Assembly (NCBI GenBank): GCA_016709725.1
Contig: JADJMG010000008.1
Coordinates: 1-64,000, forward strand
Direction: 5' to 3'
DNA length: 64,000 bases
Origin: Bacteroidota bacterium
GTDB lineage: Bacteria; Bacteroidota; Bacteroidia; AKYH767-A; OLB10
Part shown: positions 9,446 through 18,745 of the stretch, piece after piece
Position numbering within the stretch: position 1 is the stretch's first letter
Layout: each line of letters opens with the position of its first letter
Program-made: the position numbers and the translations under genes
Notes under the pieces: generated by a model
The model's input: the letters and a program-made list of their open reading frames with translations, nothing else
The model's database searches: none
Told to the model about the DNA's origin: nothing

Positions 9446-12400
9446 AGTATCATTGCCGGCATCAATATCAGGAACATTAGAATTGATACAAACATTATCA
9501 AACCCTGATGTCTCCCCTACTGCTGCAGAATAATCAACTCTAAACAATACATTCGTCACATTTGACAATACCGTTGTCCAATCGGTAATTGCAGTACCTG
9601 CAATTGGAGCCCATGTTCCCAGCGGAGATGTTGGCGGTGGATTACAATCTGTAATTGGCGCGCAAATATTTTGCCATGGAGAAAGTTCCGTAACGGTAGT
9701 ACTTGACGTAAATACAAATCCGAGTGCGCCATTTAAAATCCTAAACGTAGGATTGACATTGATTGAACCGGCTACTCCATCATCAAGCAATTTATAATCG
9801 AAACAGAATTGACCACAGCACCATTTACCCAGAAGATTATATCCAGTTTCTGATTGTGAAGGTCCAGCTAAATCAGAACCTGTCACAAAATAATCAGTTG
9901 GGCCACCTTGCGAACCAACATTTGTTACAGCCACTCCTACATTAGGCGCACCTGCAAAAGGCTGCCAACCCATCAATGTATTATTATCAAAATTAATACA
10001 AGTATCTACACACAAGGTAGTATCTGGAATTGGGCAACAACTTTTAAAATCAATATCCAATGTATCACTTGAATCGGCACAACCCCATTGATTCGATCCC
10101 ATCAATCGGAACTTTCCTCCAGGAGGATACACATTCAAGTTTTGTGAATTCGTGTACGGAACAAAAACATTCCCCACTAACATTTGCCAATCATAATAGA
10201 ACAATCCAACGGGACCTGGAATCGTTACCGAATCACATTCATCACAAAATTCATAGCAACCACTCGGCACACAACTTAAATCGGGACGAGGATGAACGGT
10301 AATAATATTTGATTGAGCACTACAACCAAATTGATTGGTAGCAGTCACCCAATAATCGTTAGGCAATACGACATTGATGTTGGTACCCATCTGACCCGTA
10401 CTCCAATTATAAACGATAGGAGGTCCTAACGGTCCGACTATACTTAAATTAAATATTTGTCCTTGACATAATACTCCGCCCGGATTAGAAATTATAAAAG
10501 GATTAACTGGAGCGGGATTTACAATGACATTGATCGTATCCACTTGCGTACAACCAAATGCATTGGTAACAATTACACTATATTGTCCAGCATCTGTTAG
10601 CTGCATATTTGTTTTCACAAACGGATTCGTAATTCCTGTAGCGGCTGGACCTGTCCATGCATACGTTGCTCCTGCAACAGGCGTACTTAATAAGTTTAAC
10701 GTTTCACCCTCGCATAAAACAGTATCTCCCGTAATATTTGCAACGGGTTTAGGATTCACTGTAATCACTACGGGAGCGATTGAAGGATAGGCGCAACCGT
10801 TAGGCGTTTGCACAATGACACTATACGTTCCACTTTGTGTTGCCCAGTAAATGGGCTGTGTATTCGCAGGTGAAGTTAAAGGAGGCGCAGGGGATTTTGA
10901 CCATAAATAAGTGGCTCCTGGAGGACTCACGGTAAGTTTCACAGAATCACCCTGACAGAAAATTGGTGAACCCGTAACAACAATAGCGGCTGAAGATGGA
11001 ACAGGATCCACCATAACAACATAAGTTGCCGAACCTGTACATCCGTTTGCTGCAGTCACTGTAACTTGATAGGTGAATGTTCCTGGAGTACCCGCAATGA
11101 TATTTAGATTGGGAGAATTTGTACCTACTGGTGTACTTGGTAATCGAATCCAAGCATAGTTTACACCCGCAGCTGAAGTTTTAATATTTAAAGCTTCGCC
11201 TTGACAATAATTTGTCAATCCTGTTATAGTAACTGTTGGTGATTTATTCACTGTTACCTGAATAGGTCCGAAAGTGTACGGACAACCATTCACACCAATT
11301 CCAGTTACACTATAGAATCCACTTGTTTTTACATAAGCTGGATTGTTCGGGAATGGAGGCGGAGTAATTACATTCCAAGTAAACGGTCCAGGTCCAGATG
11401 CGGTAAGAGAAACAGAATCACAGGCGAGTGCGCCAACTGTGATCGTTCCTGAACCAGCTGGAGTAACGGTAACGTTTTGAGTTGCTGAAGAAGTACAACC
11501 AAAGATATCCGTTACAGCAATAGAGGCAATGAATGGACCTGAGTTAGCATACGGAAGACTCGCCGGAGAAGCAGTTGACGTACCTCCATTACCGTTATTA
11601 AACAACATGGAAGCTTGGTTCGCCAGACTAACAGAAGTATTGGTAAATGTATTTGGGGCGCCAACACATAACGGACTTGAAACTGTGAAAGAAGCCACAA
11701 TCGGTAAAGGCACATTAATTGTTTTTGTAACCGTACAGGTAGCACCTGTTGCAGGATCAAAAGCGCTTAAGCTTATTACATGCGAACCGGGAGCTAACGT
11801 TAATGCAGGTGGGAAAGGATTTGTTGAAAGCGTATTCGCATACGTTACATCAAACCATGTCCAATTATATGCGGTTGCTACTCCGAGATACTGAGAAGTA
11901 TTCGAGAAAACAACTTGCATCACATTCGATCCATTGCATTGATAATCGAAATCAAAATCAAGATCAAAAGGTATGGTTACATTACGGGTTCGGCTGATAT
12001 TTTTATTACAAGGAGATCCATCAGGATAGGTACCTAATGCAACACCGACAACAGTTACGGGGAATACTCCTGGATAAGGATATGTCGCTGAAACCGGAGT
12101 GATAGCACCCGCACTTCCTCCGGCTCCAAAATTCCATCCTGTTAAGGTACCTGTATAAATTTTAGTATAGGTTTGAGTTAAGCAGATGGGTGGTGTGTAT
12201 GTAAAATCAATACTATCATTTACCTGGCAGGAATCAATAATTTGTGTACAGGATGCAGTATCTACCGTAATAAAATTCGACAACTTCGTACATCCAAATG
12301 AGTTGGTCACTACACAGCTAAAAGTGGTCAATGAATTTATGGTTGTTGTAACAAATGGTCCCGTTGTTCCTGTCGGCGACCACAAGAAAGTGTAACCGGG

Positions 12401-14494
12401 TTGAGCAACCGCATTCATCGTAACTGAACCTGGGAATGCACAAATAGTAAATGGTCCATTAATTATAGCTACTGGTTCTGGATTGATGGTCATTGTGGTG
12501 GTCGTTGTTGCAGCACATCCAGCAGCGCTAACCACAGTGAGTGAAACATTATACGTTCCAGGAATTGCATACGTAACTACAGGATTTTGTGCCGATGAAA
12601 ATCCGGGTGAGCCGCCTGCAAAAACCCATGAATATGTACTTCCGCCACTCCCTGAAAAATTCACATTCGAATTTTGACATGCAGGGGAAATTACTGAAAT
12701 ACCAGGTGTTGGCAATGGACTGATCACCACCACATATTTAATTGTTGTATCCAAACAAGTCGCTTGAACGCGCACTTTCACCGTATCTGTTCCAGCAACG
12801 GTCCATTTTAAATTCATGAAATTATTTCCAGAAGAAGAAATAATTCCTTTCGGAGAATTTGACAACGACCAAGAATAATAAGCACCGGGGAATAATGGTT
12901 GTGAGAAATTATAAGAGGAAAGTGCATTGATACAAACACTATCGGGACCATTGATGATAGGCACCACTGGAACATCTTCAACCGTAATTAATGTAGTTGC
13001 AGTATCCGAACAACCGGAGGCGTTCGTTACAACAAGTTGCACATTATAATTTCCAGCTGTGGTATAAACATGCGATGGATTTTGAATCACATCGGTTCCC
13101 GCATCACCAAAATCCCAATTCCATGTTGGACCTGGATGCAAAGTAGAAAAATTTACCGTTGTATTCACACAAGGATTAGCAGGGAAATAAGAAATGTTTG
13201 GTACGGTAGGTAATGGAAGCAAAGTAATAGGCACCATTACTGAATCATCATAACATCTCGAAATTTTTAGCTTCACAAAGATGGGAGTGATCGCTGCACT
13301 GATCCATTTAATACTAATTGTATTGGTACCATTTGCAGTTACAATATTTCCAGCCGTAGCAGGAACCACCGACCATGTATACGTTGCATTACTGAGTAAA
13401 GGTGTAGGAATAGAATACGTAATTGTACTATTCATACAAACAATCGGACTGCTGGCCGTAACAATGGGCAATGGGAAATTAGGCCATGTCACAACGGTTT
13501 TTACTGCTGATGCAATTGAAGAGCAGAAAGGACTTGCACTCAACATTTGCACCACTGAAACCGTTCCGCCACCTGGATTCCATTGAATATTAACACTGCT
13601 TCCTGTTGATGGACCTACGATAACACCGTTACTAACGGTCCATACATACGTAACTCCGGTCATGTTAGAAATCACGGCATAGTTTGTACTCACATTCGCA
13701 CAAACGGTATCGGGTCCCACCACAGGATTTGGTTGCAGCATATTCACTACTTCCAAACAAACTTTTGCAGAGTCGTTACAATACACATTGGGTGGAGCGT
13801 AGGCCGTTAAGCAATACGTTCCTGAACCAGCATTCCAAGTGTATGCATTCAACGCTGCAGTACTTGCAAAATTGATTACACTTGGAATGGGTGTTGTCAT
13901 TTTCCACGTCACACCTGTTGCAATGGTATTATTAGTAAGATTCATTCCGTTGAACGGAGCGCTTATTGCATTTGGACAAACTTTAGTTGGTCCCGAAATA
14001 CCAAAAATAGGACGAACATCTACGGTGATCGTGGCTGTTCCACTACAACCGGGATCGTCAGTACATTGGTCGGGCAAATTACAACCTGCACCGGTAAGTA
14101 CATTTTGATAATTCAATTGAATAGTTACTGGACCAAAAAATCCGGGAGCCCATTGAATACAAATTTGACACGTATTATTTCCGGTTACAACACCCGCATT
14201 CGCAGGTAATACTTCCCATGAATAATTATTTCCAGGAATACATTCTACTTCGTAACAAGATTCAGATCCAGCACAAACAATGGTATCGCCTGCGATGGGT
14301 AAAGTTGCAGGAACAATATGAACTGTTTTAATGGTTGGGAATGGACAATTTAATGGTGGCGTACATCCACTCACACTTAAAGAAATTGTACCGGTTGAAC
14401 CAGGCCCCAAATCACGGTTGCCGAATCGCTTGTGCTCGTTGGACCAGGAGGTAAAAATGCCCCTCCCGATACTGCCCAAGTATAAGTTGTACAA
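7712..14494 (-). CDS. Giant T9SS protein, PKD/Ig-like and cysteine-rich repeat fragment
   Basis: 2260 residues open. Residues up to about 1480 are a chain of PKD-like and Ig-like units, each opening with a phrase such as GPDTVCAN or GPTKVCPN. One is a canonical PKD (WDFGDAGTDVIQNPSHVY, near residue 455). Residues about 1490-1675 form a jelly-roll-like domain starting DTTLCVDTCINFDNNTL. From about 1680 the protein enters the 175-residue cysteine-rich repeats, the first opening AGNDTTVCAGTF. The first 20 or so residues of this reading frame are out of frame with the real protein; true sequence starts at PGSTGTISLSV after the slip at 14405-14408. It is extracellular, with a likely adhesive or structural role. 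Confidence 0.72.
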   Translation of the reverse strand: MYNLYLGSIGRGIFTSWSNEHKRFGNRDLGPGSTGTISLSVSGCTPPLNCPFPTIKTVHIVPATLPIAGDTIVCAGSESCYEVECIPGNNYSWEVLPANAGVVTGNNTCQICIQWAPGFFGPVTIQLNYQNVLTGAGCNLPDQCTDDPGCSGTATITVDVRPIFGISGPTKVCPNAISAPFNGMNLTNNTIATGVTWKMTTPIPSVINFASTAALNAYTWNAGSGTYCLTAYAPPNVYCNDSAKVCLEVVNMLQPNPVVGPDTVCANVSTNYAVISNMTGVTYVWTVSNGVIVGPSTGSSVNIQWNPGGGTVSVVQMLSASPFCSSIASAVKTVVTWPNFPLPIVTASSPIVCMNSTITYSIPTPLLSNATYTWSVVPATAGNIVTANGTNTISIKWISAAITPIFVKLKISRCYDDSVMVPITLLPLPTVPNISYFPANPCVNTTVNFSTLHPGPTWNWDFGDAGTDVIQNPSHVYTTAGNYNVQLVVTNASGCSDTATTLITVEDVPVVPIINGPDSVCINALSSYNFSQPLFPGAYYSWSLSNSPKGIISSSGNNFMNLKWTVAGTDTVKVRVQATCLDTTIKYVVVISPLPTPGISVISPACQNSNVNFSGSGGSTYSWVFAGGSPGFSSAQNPVVTYAIPGTYNVSLTVVSAAGCAATTTTTMTINPEPVAIINGPFTICAFPGSVTMNAVAQPGYTFLWSPTGTTGPFVTTTINSLTTFSCVVTNSFGCTKLSNFITVDTASCTQIIDSCQVNDSIDFTYTPPICLTQTYTKIYTGTLTGWNFGAGGSAGAITPVSATYPYPGVFPVTVVGVALGTYPDGSPCNKNISRTRNVTIPFDLDFDFDYQCNGSNVMQVVFSNTSQYLGVATAYNWTWFDVTYANTLSTNPFPPALTLAPGSHVISLSAFDPATGATCTVTKTINVPLPIVASFTVSSPLCVGAPNTFTNTSVSLANQASMLFNNGNGGTSTASPASLPYANSGPFIASIAVTDIFGCTSSATQNVTVTPAGSGTITVGALACDSVSLTASGPGPFTWNVITPPPFPNNPAYVKTSGFYSVTGIGVNGCPYTFGPIQVTVNKSPTVTITGLTNYCQGEALNIKTSAAGVNYAWIRLPSTPVGTNSPNLNIIAGTPGTFTYQVTVTAANGCTGSATYVVMVDPVPSSAAIVVTGSPIFCQGDSVKLTVSPPGATYLWSKSPAPPLTSPANTQPIYWATQSGTYSVIVQTPNGCAYPSIAPVVITVNPKPVANITGDTVLCEGETLNLLSTPVAGATYAWTGPAATGITNPFVKTNMQLTDAGQYSVIVTNAFGCTQVDTINVIVNPAPVNPFIISNPGGVLCQGQIFNLSIVGPLGPPIVYNWSTGQMGTNINVVLPNDYWVTATNQFGCSAQSNIITVHPRPDLSCVPSGCYEFCDECDSVTIPGPVGLFYYDWQMLVGNVFVPYTNSQNLNVYPPGGKFRLMGSNQWGCADSSDTLDIDFKSCCPIPDTTLCVDTCINFDNNTLMGWQPFAGAPNVGVAVTNVGSQGGPTDYFVTGSDLAGPSQSETGYNLLGKWCCGQFCFDYKLLDDGVAGSINVNPTFRILNGALGFVFTSSTTVTELSPWQNICAPITDCNPPPTSPLGTWAPIAGTAITDWTTVLSNVTNVLFRVDYSAAVGETSGFDNVCINSNVPDIDAGNDTTVCAGTFVPLHVTGCTGMPEWYAISGDTLIFVGNGPFIEVNPTVSTCYVVTCCGVGTCCCDTDTVCINVNPLPILQWTSVYPNVCQNSAPIVLDSSQIQIFINGNWVSINTVPGSGFFSGPGVVGNVFTPSIIGPHTICYTYTDSVGCTKTVCNTINVIFCCDTTFNISAGNDTTICHGGVAILNVTGCTGAPIWYKMSVEGPIVVGQGPVVDVMPTQSTCYFVVCCDPLYPTCCDTDTVCVYVNELPILQWNTNYPSVCQNSAPIYLDSNNILVYVNNNWVPVSSLGGSGVFSGPFVSGNIFTPSTIGTHTICYTYTDSVGCTNTVCNTINVIFCCDTTFNISAGNDTTICHGGVAILNVNGCNGPAVWYKMSVEGPIVVGQGPVVDVMPTQSTCYFVVCCDPLYPACCDTDTVCVFVNELPILQWNTNFPSVCQNSAPIYLDSNNILVYVNNNWVPVSSLGGSGVFSGPFVSGNIFTPSTIGTHTICYTYTDSVGCTNTVCNTINVIFCCDTTFNISAGNDTTICHGGVAILNVSGCTGAPTWYKMSVEGPIVVGQGPGGRCDANAEHLLLCSML

Positions 14495-14534
14495 ATTGCA
14501 TTTGTGTGATAGGTGACTGTATCACCGGGACAAA

Positions 14535-15470
14535 CTACAGAGATACAAAAATATCGGGTCCCGATGCAGAATCCACTACTACCATAAATGCAGTATCATG
14601 TGGTGTTCCGCATGCATCATAAACAGTGAGTGTATCGTAATAAGTTCCGGGAGGATAATTTACACCGGGCTGTGTGTTTGTTTGATTGATAGAATAAAAA
14701 CCATTTCCAAAATTCCACAATCTTCCTGTTGTTCCAGTTGAATTATCGACGAAGGTGATGGATTGACCATTACAAATATTGATCACACCTGCTACAATCG
14801 GAGGCGAAGTAGAAAAAATAATATTATAAGCTGATGGCGGATTACGAATTACATTTTGCGTACAAGAATCCAACACACCATTCTTCAACACATACCAAGT
14901 TACCACGGTTGTTCCTACTGGAAAAACTCCGGGAGAATTATTCCATAAAGAATCATATGAGCAAGCAATATTACCAGGATCAGGACCTTGTCCAGTACCA
15001 CCTCCTGCGAGTGAAGTATCTTGTGTAGTATAAGTGGGCTTCTTCAACACCAATGAAGAATCGGGAAGATCAAAACAGATTGTAGTATCACTACAAGTTA
15101 GCGTACAACAGGGGCCACCAATTGTAATTGGAAAAACAACTTGATTATTTGCTGCGTCGCGCACTTCAAAAATGTAAGTACCCGGACACAAACCATTCAA
15201 ACAGGATTGAAAGGCCACGAATGTTCCGGGTCCGAAAACGGTATACGTGTAGGGAGGCACTCCACCTGAGGCCAACACACCCGCCATGCATGAGCAGGGA
15301 TTCGTTTGTTTACAACAAGCCGTTGCACAACCAGGATCAGCAACGACCGTTAAATTTTGTGAATATCCGAATTGGGTAACGAATAGAAAGAAAAAAAGCA
15401 GAAAGTACTTTCTAATTTTTTGGACTGTAATAGCATTCATTTCTGTGGATGGTTGTACAGATGTATTCAT
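14535..15470 (-). CDS. Giant T9SS protein, N-terminal fragment
   Basis: 311 residues carrying the export signal: basic KIRK, then a hydrophobic stretch ending near GYSQ. A cysteine-rich segment follows (CATACCKQTNPCSC) that resembles the start of SprB-like or gliding-type surface proteins. Then come HYR/PKD-like units, including a WNFGNGFY strand typical of PKD domains. The frame ends at GPDIFVSL. Shifting by one base continues VVCPGDTVTYHTNA, which shows it belongs with the 7712-14494 reading frame. M11 (15440) gives a more compact signal peptide than M1. Confidence 0.7.
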   Translation of the reverse strand: MNTSVQPSTEMNAITVQKIRKYFLLFFFLFVTQFGYSQNLTVVADPGCATACCKQTNPCSCMAGVLASGGVPPYTYTVFGPGTFVAFQSCLNGLCPGTYIFEVRDAANNQVVFPITIGGPCCTLTCSDTTICFDLPDSSLVLKKPTYTTQDTSLAGGGTGQGPDPGNIACSYDSLWNNSPGVFPVGTTVVTWYVLKNGVLDSCTQNVIRNPPSAYNIIFSTSPPIVAGVINICNGQSITFVDNSTGTTGRLWNFGNGFYSINQTNTQPGVNYPPGTYYDTLTVYDACGTPHDTAFMVVVDSASGPDIFVSL

Positions 15471-15810
15471 AGGTTTGGTATTTCAAGGTTGGTTGAGGCT
15501 GAAACCTCACAGGGTAGAATTAGGTTGCCAATAAAATAGTCCATAAGCTGTCGACCTTCTACGTCTACTACTTATGGAATCTAAGTCAAATAAAAGAAAA
15601 GAAAAGCACATATTATAGGCTGATTCACCCAAGGGAGAAACAGCCAACAAGTGGTAGGAATGGGGCAATACTTGGCAATATAATTCAGTAAAAAGAGGGA
15701 CAAATCAACTAAATAGTTCTAGGAATCCATGCTTTAAGGTCAAAACATATCCTAGTTAACCCACCAAAAAAACGAGGTGAGAAGCATAAAAAATTAACAT
15801 GTTTAAGTCT
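15471..15810. other. Intergenic region between two surface-protein genes
   Basis: 340 bases without a credible gene. An inverted repeat TCCATAAG (15540-15547) / CTTATGGA (15571-15578) with a 23-base spacer lies about 70-110 bases upstream of the giant gene's start and could be a regulatory site. I saw no clear TAnnTTTG element for the giant gene. Confidence 0.35.
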
Positions 15811-17789
15811 TCAAATCAACATAATCCTAGCAGTGAATCCAGCAACCCGAATAATATAAACTCCTTTAGGAAGCGAGGAAAGATCCATTAGGAAACCATC
15901 CTTATGTGGAAATAGGCTATAATCTGCTACCCTTCGACCATCAGGACGAAAAAGAAATACTTCAGCCGTTCCACCGTCATTCAACTTCACATTTAACCAT
16001 CCAATTGTTGGATTCGGAAAAATGGAAAATTTTACTTCTTCTAATTTATAATTTACGGACACGGTTCCAAGTAAGGTTTGGGCACCATCGTGATCGGTTT
16101 GGCGTAAGCGATAATACCAAACTCCTTCATGGGGTGGGCGATCGTGGTGTAAATAGGTTGACATTTCAATTGTATTTCCCGAGCCAACTACCTCCTTGAC
16201 CAACATCCAATCATCGATTCCATTACTTCGTTCCAATGTAAAAAAAGCATTATTGATCTCTACCGCTGTTGCCCAATCCACGACAATATCATTACCAGAT
16301 TGTCTTGCATCAAAAGAGAGTAACTCGACTGGAAGAGGAGATGGATTATTTAATTTCAGAATATAGGCATTATTAACCGATGAAGTCATTGAATTTACTG
16401 CGGCTCCCGGATTGAAATCAACAGAGCCACTATATCGTCCGGTTACGTAAACATTATTTGTTGCATCTAACGCTATTGAAGTACTGAACGAGTAGGTTGT
16501 TCCAGAAACAGTACTTGTAGCACCACCCCAAACATAAGCACCTGAAATATTAAATCTTACTATAAAAACATTACTGCTATTTAAAGTAGACACCAAATTA
16601 TTTACAGCAGCACCTGGGTTAAAATCAATGGTTTGACTAAACCTACCAGTTAGATAAGGATTTCCATTTATATCTACAACAACTGAAGTCGCTTCTTCAA
16701 TTCCTGCAGACCCAAAACTATAACCCCAAGAAAAATTACCTATTGAAGTAAGTTTGCAGAAATATGCATCTCTTGATCCAACTGCCGCTCTATTCGCTAT
16801 GCCAGCATTGGGATCAAGGTCAATGGCCGTATAATACCAACCTGCAACATAAATAGTGCCTGCGTCATCTACATCTATTCCCCACCCTTCGTTAGCATCT
16901 ACTCCATTAAATTTCTTAGCTAAAACAAAATTCCCAGAAGCATTTAACTTACTAACAAATGTATTAAACGAAGTTCCTCCCGAAGTTAAATTGGCTACAC
17001 CTGTACCTGGATCAAAGTCTATAGTACTCGAAAATCGTCCAGTGGTATATATATTACCTGATGGATCTGCAGCGATACTTAAGACTTCTGAATACTCCGT
17101 TCCTGCAAATCTTCTTGCCCACACAAAATTCCCAGAAGAATTAAGTTTTGCAACAAAAGCATTAAAATACCCTGCAATTCCTGATGAAGTTAAATTAAAT
17201 ACTCCTGCTCCCGGATCAAAATCATCCGTTCCAGTAAATCTACCTGCAAAAATAATATTGGATGAAGCATCTATTGTAAGTGCATAAGCAAAATCACCTC
17301 CACCCGCGCCGATCATTCTAACCCAAACAAAGTTACCAGTAGTTGATAATTTCAAAACATACATACTCGATGTGGTTCCAGAGGAAGTTAAATTACTTAT
17401 ACCTGCATTAGGATCAAAATCTACAGTACCTTCGAAATGTCCAGTTAAAACGACATTACCTGAAGCATCTATTGCCATTCCATAAGCATAGTCGAATTCC
17501 GTAGCACCTATACGTCGTGCCCAGGATAGAACTCCAGCCGCAGTTAGTTTACAAATGTAAATATCATAATTTCCTGCTGATGTAAGGTTATAAACTCCTG
17601 CTCCTGGATCGAAATCCACTGTACCTGTAAAATATCCCGACGTAAAACATTACCTGCCGCATCAGTTGCAACGGTCTTCCCATATACGTCAGATGCTCTT
17701 AAAAAACCCCGAGACCAAACATAACCTTGAGCAAATAAGTGGTAATGTGCTGAACTAACAAAAAGAATGACTAAGAATAAAAGCCTCAT
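15811..17789 (-). pseudogene. Propeller-repeat T9SS surface protein, single frameshift
   Basis: About 659 residues once one base is restored. It begins with a signal peptide (MRLLFLVILFVSSAHYHLFAQ, start 17789). Seven to eight repeats of about 55-65 residues follow, with the phrase VDFDPGAGVxNLTSxG and a DASGNVxxTGxF strand, typical of SBBP/beta-propeller-like secreted proteins. An Ig-like segment (VDWATAVEINNAFFTLERS) and a T9SS type A sorting domain (IFPNPTIGWLNV, PKGVYIIRVAGF) close it. The frame breaks near 17643, where GTTTTACG should read with one more A to give NVLTSGYFTG; the rest is open. Surface exposed; function unknown. Confidence 0.75.
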
Positions 17790-17830
17790 AAATAAGTTGT
17801 ACGGATTAATTAGCAATAGCGTTTCAGTCC

Positions 17831-17838
17831 GAAAGGTA
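17831..17838 (-). promoter_or_regulatory. Possible -7 element for the propeller T9SS protein
   Basis: Minus-strand TACCTTTC, close to the Bacteroidota TAnnTTTG element, 42 bases upstream of the start at 17789. Confidence 0.3.
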
Positions 17839-17961
17839 GAAAAATATAAGTAACAGAGCAAGCAAAATCTTACTACTATCTACTTACTTTCTAGTTTTGA
17901 TATCACTACAAATGAACAAAACGTCATAAACTATTGAAAATTCAAAACTTACACAAGAGTA

Positions 17962-18693
17962 TTATACATGCATCAATTGAAGAAAAAGTTCCTTTTTTCG
18001 CCGAGAAACCTCCACTACAGAGCCATCGCTCATGGTAACAAAATAGCCTTCGGTTCTGCTGAAGTGTCTTACAAAACGTAAATTGATAATATGGGAATGA
18101 TGCGCCCTAAAAAATTGCTGATCCTGTAACAACTCTTCGTACTCTTTGATGTTTCGTGAAGCTGTGTATTTATCTTTCGCCGTAAAAATATGCGTATAAC
18201 TTCCATCTGCTTTCAAGTGTATGATTTCATCAACTGGAATAAAAGATAATCCATCTTTGACCGGCACTGCCAATTTATCGGTCTTACGCTCTTCAATACT
18301 CCGAACAATCTGAGCATATTGCTCCGTGTTATCACTTGATTTTAGCTCTACATTTTCTACTGCGGCTATCAACTCATCGATATCAACAGGCTTCAACAAA
18401 TAATCGGCGGCGGAGAAACGAATTGCTTTAATAGCATAATGCTGATGAGCAGTTACAAAAATAGTTTTAAAGGAAGGCTTCTCAAAACGTTTGAGGAGTT
18501 CGAAGCCGCTCCCTCGAGGCATTTCCACATCCAGAAAAATTAAATCCGGCTGCAATTGATTGATGAGTACTTCTGCTGCATCCACTGAATCTGCCTGACC
18601 AATTACTTGAACTGATTTGCAATTTTCTTCGAGCAGCCGTTGCAAGGTTTCCCTTCCACTTTTTTCATCGTCTACGATTATCGCTTTCATCAT
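17962..18693 (-). CDS. LytTR-family response regulator
   Basis: 243 residues. The receiver domain covers residues 3-120, with the acidic pair D8/D9, phospho-acceptor D55 (LIFLDVEMP), a T/S in FVTAH and a Lys in LLKPVD. A LytTR DNA-binding domain covers about 140-240 (FIPVDEIIHLKADGSYTHIFT, RAHHSHIINLRFV). It is the expected partner of the histidine kinase encoded just upstream (gap 52 bases). Regulators of this type usually bind paired direct repeats upstream of their targets; no target can be named here. A promoter-like TATATTTG precedes it, so it may also be transcribed on its own. Confidence 0.92.
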   Translation of the reverse strand: MMKAIIVDDEKSGRETLQRLLEENCKSVQVIGQADSVDAAEVLINQLQPDLIFLDVEMPRGSGFELLKRFEKPSFKTIFVTAHQHYAIKAIRFSAADYLLKPVDIDELIAAVENVELKSSDNTEQYAQIVRSIEERKTDKLAVPVKDGLSFIPVDEIIHLKADGSYTHIFTAKDKYTASRNIKEYEELLQDQQFFRAHHSHIINLRFVRHFSRTEGYFVTMSDGSVVEVSRRKKELFLQLMHV

Positions 18694-18709
18694 AATATTC
18701 CTTTCATCT

Positions 18710-18717
18710 CAAATATA
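18710..18717 (-). promoter_or_regulatory. -7-like element before the response regulator
   Basis: Minus-strand TATATTTG matches the Bacteroidota TAnnTTTG element. It lies 17 bases before the regulator start, with a TTG 15 bases further upstream (slightly short spacing). Confidence 0.4.
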
Positions 18718-18745
18718 GATTATTTATCATTTCAACAGTAAGAAA

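Larger units (their letters stand above)
3397..15470 (-). pseudogene. Giant secreted repeat protein with T9SS sorting domain, frameshifted (whole locus)
   Basis: Ten overlapping or abutting open frames on the minus strand form one gene of about 12 kb. It starts with a signal peptide (KYFLLFFFLFVTQFGYSQ, start 15470 or more likely 15440). Next come roughly 1500 residues of PKD/Ig-like units, then a jelly-roll-like domain at about 9460-10040. Nine tandem 175-residue cysteine-rich units follow (about 9440-4720), then more Ig-like units. It ends in a T9SS type A sorting domain. The product would be exported by T9SS and attached to the surface or released, probably as an adhesin or matrix protein. 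The frame is broken by single-base slips, for example near 14540, at 14405-14408 (one C short), near 7750-7760, and several times between 7310 and 3777. I read these as indel errors or recombination between repeats, because the protein sequence continues smoothly in the alternative frames. Confidence 0.75.

Noticed and set aside
15906..16199. Plus-strand frame opposite the propeller T9SS gene
   Set aside because: Shadow of the minus-strand gene; low-complexity translation.
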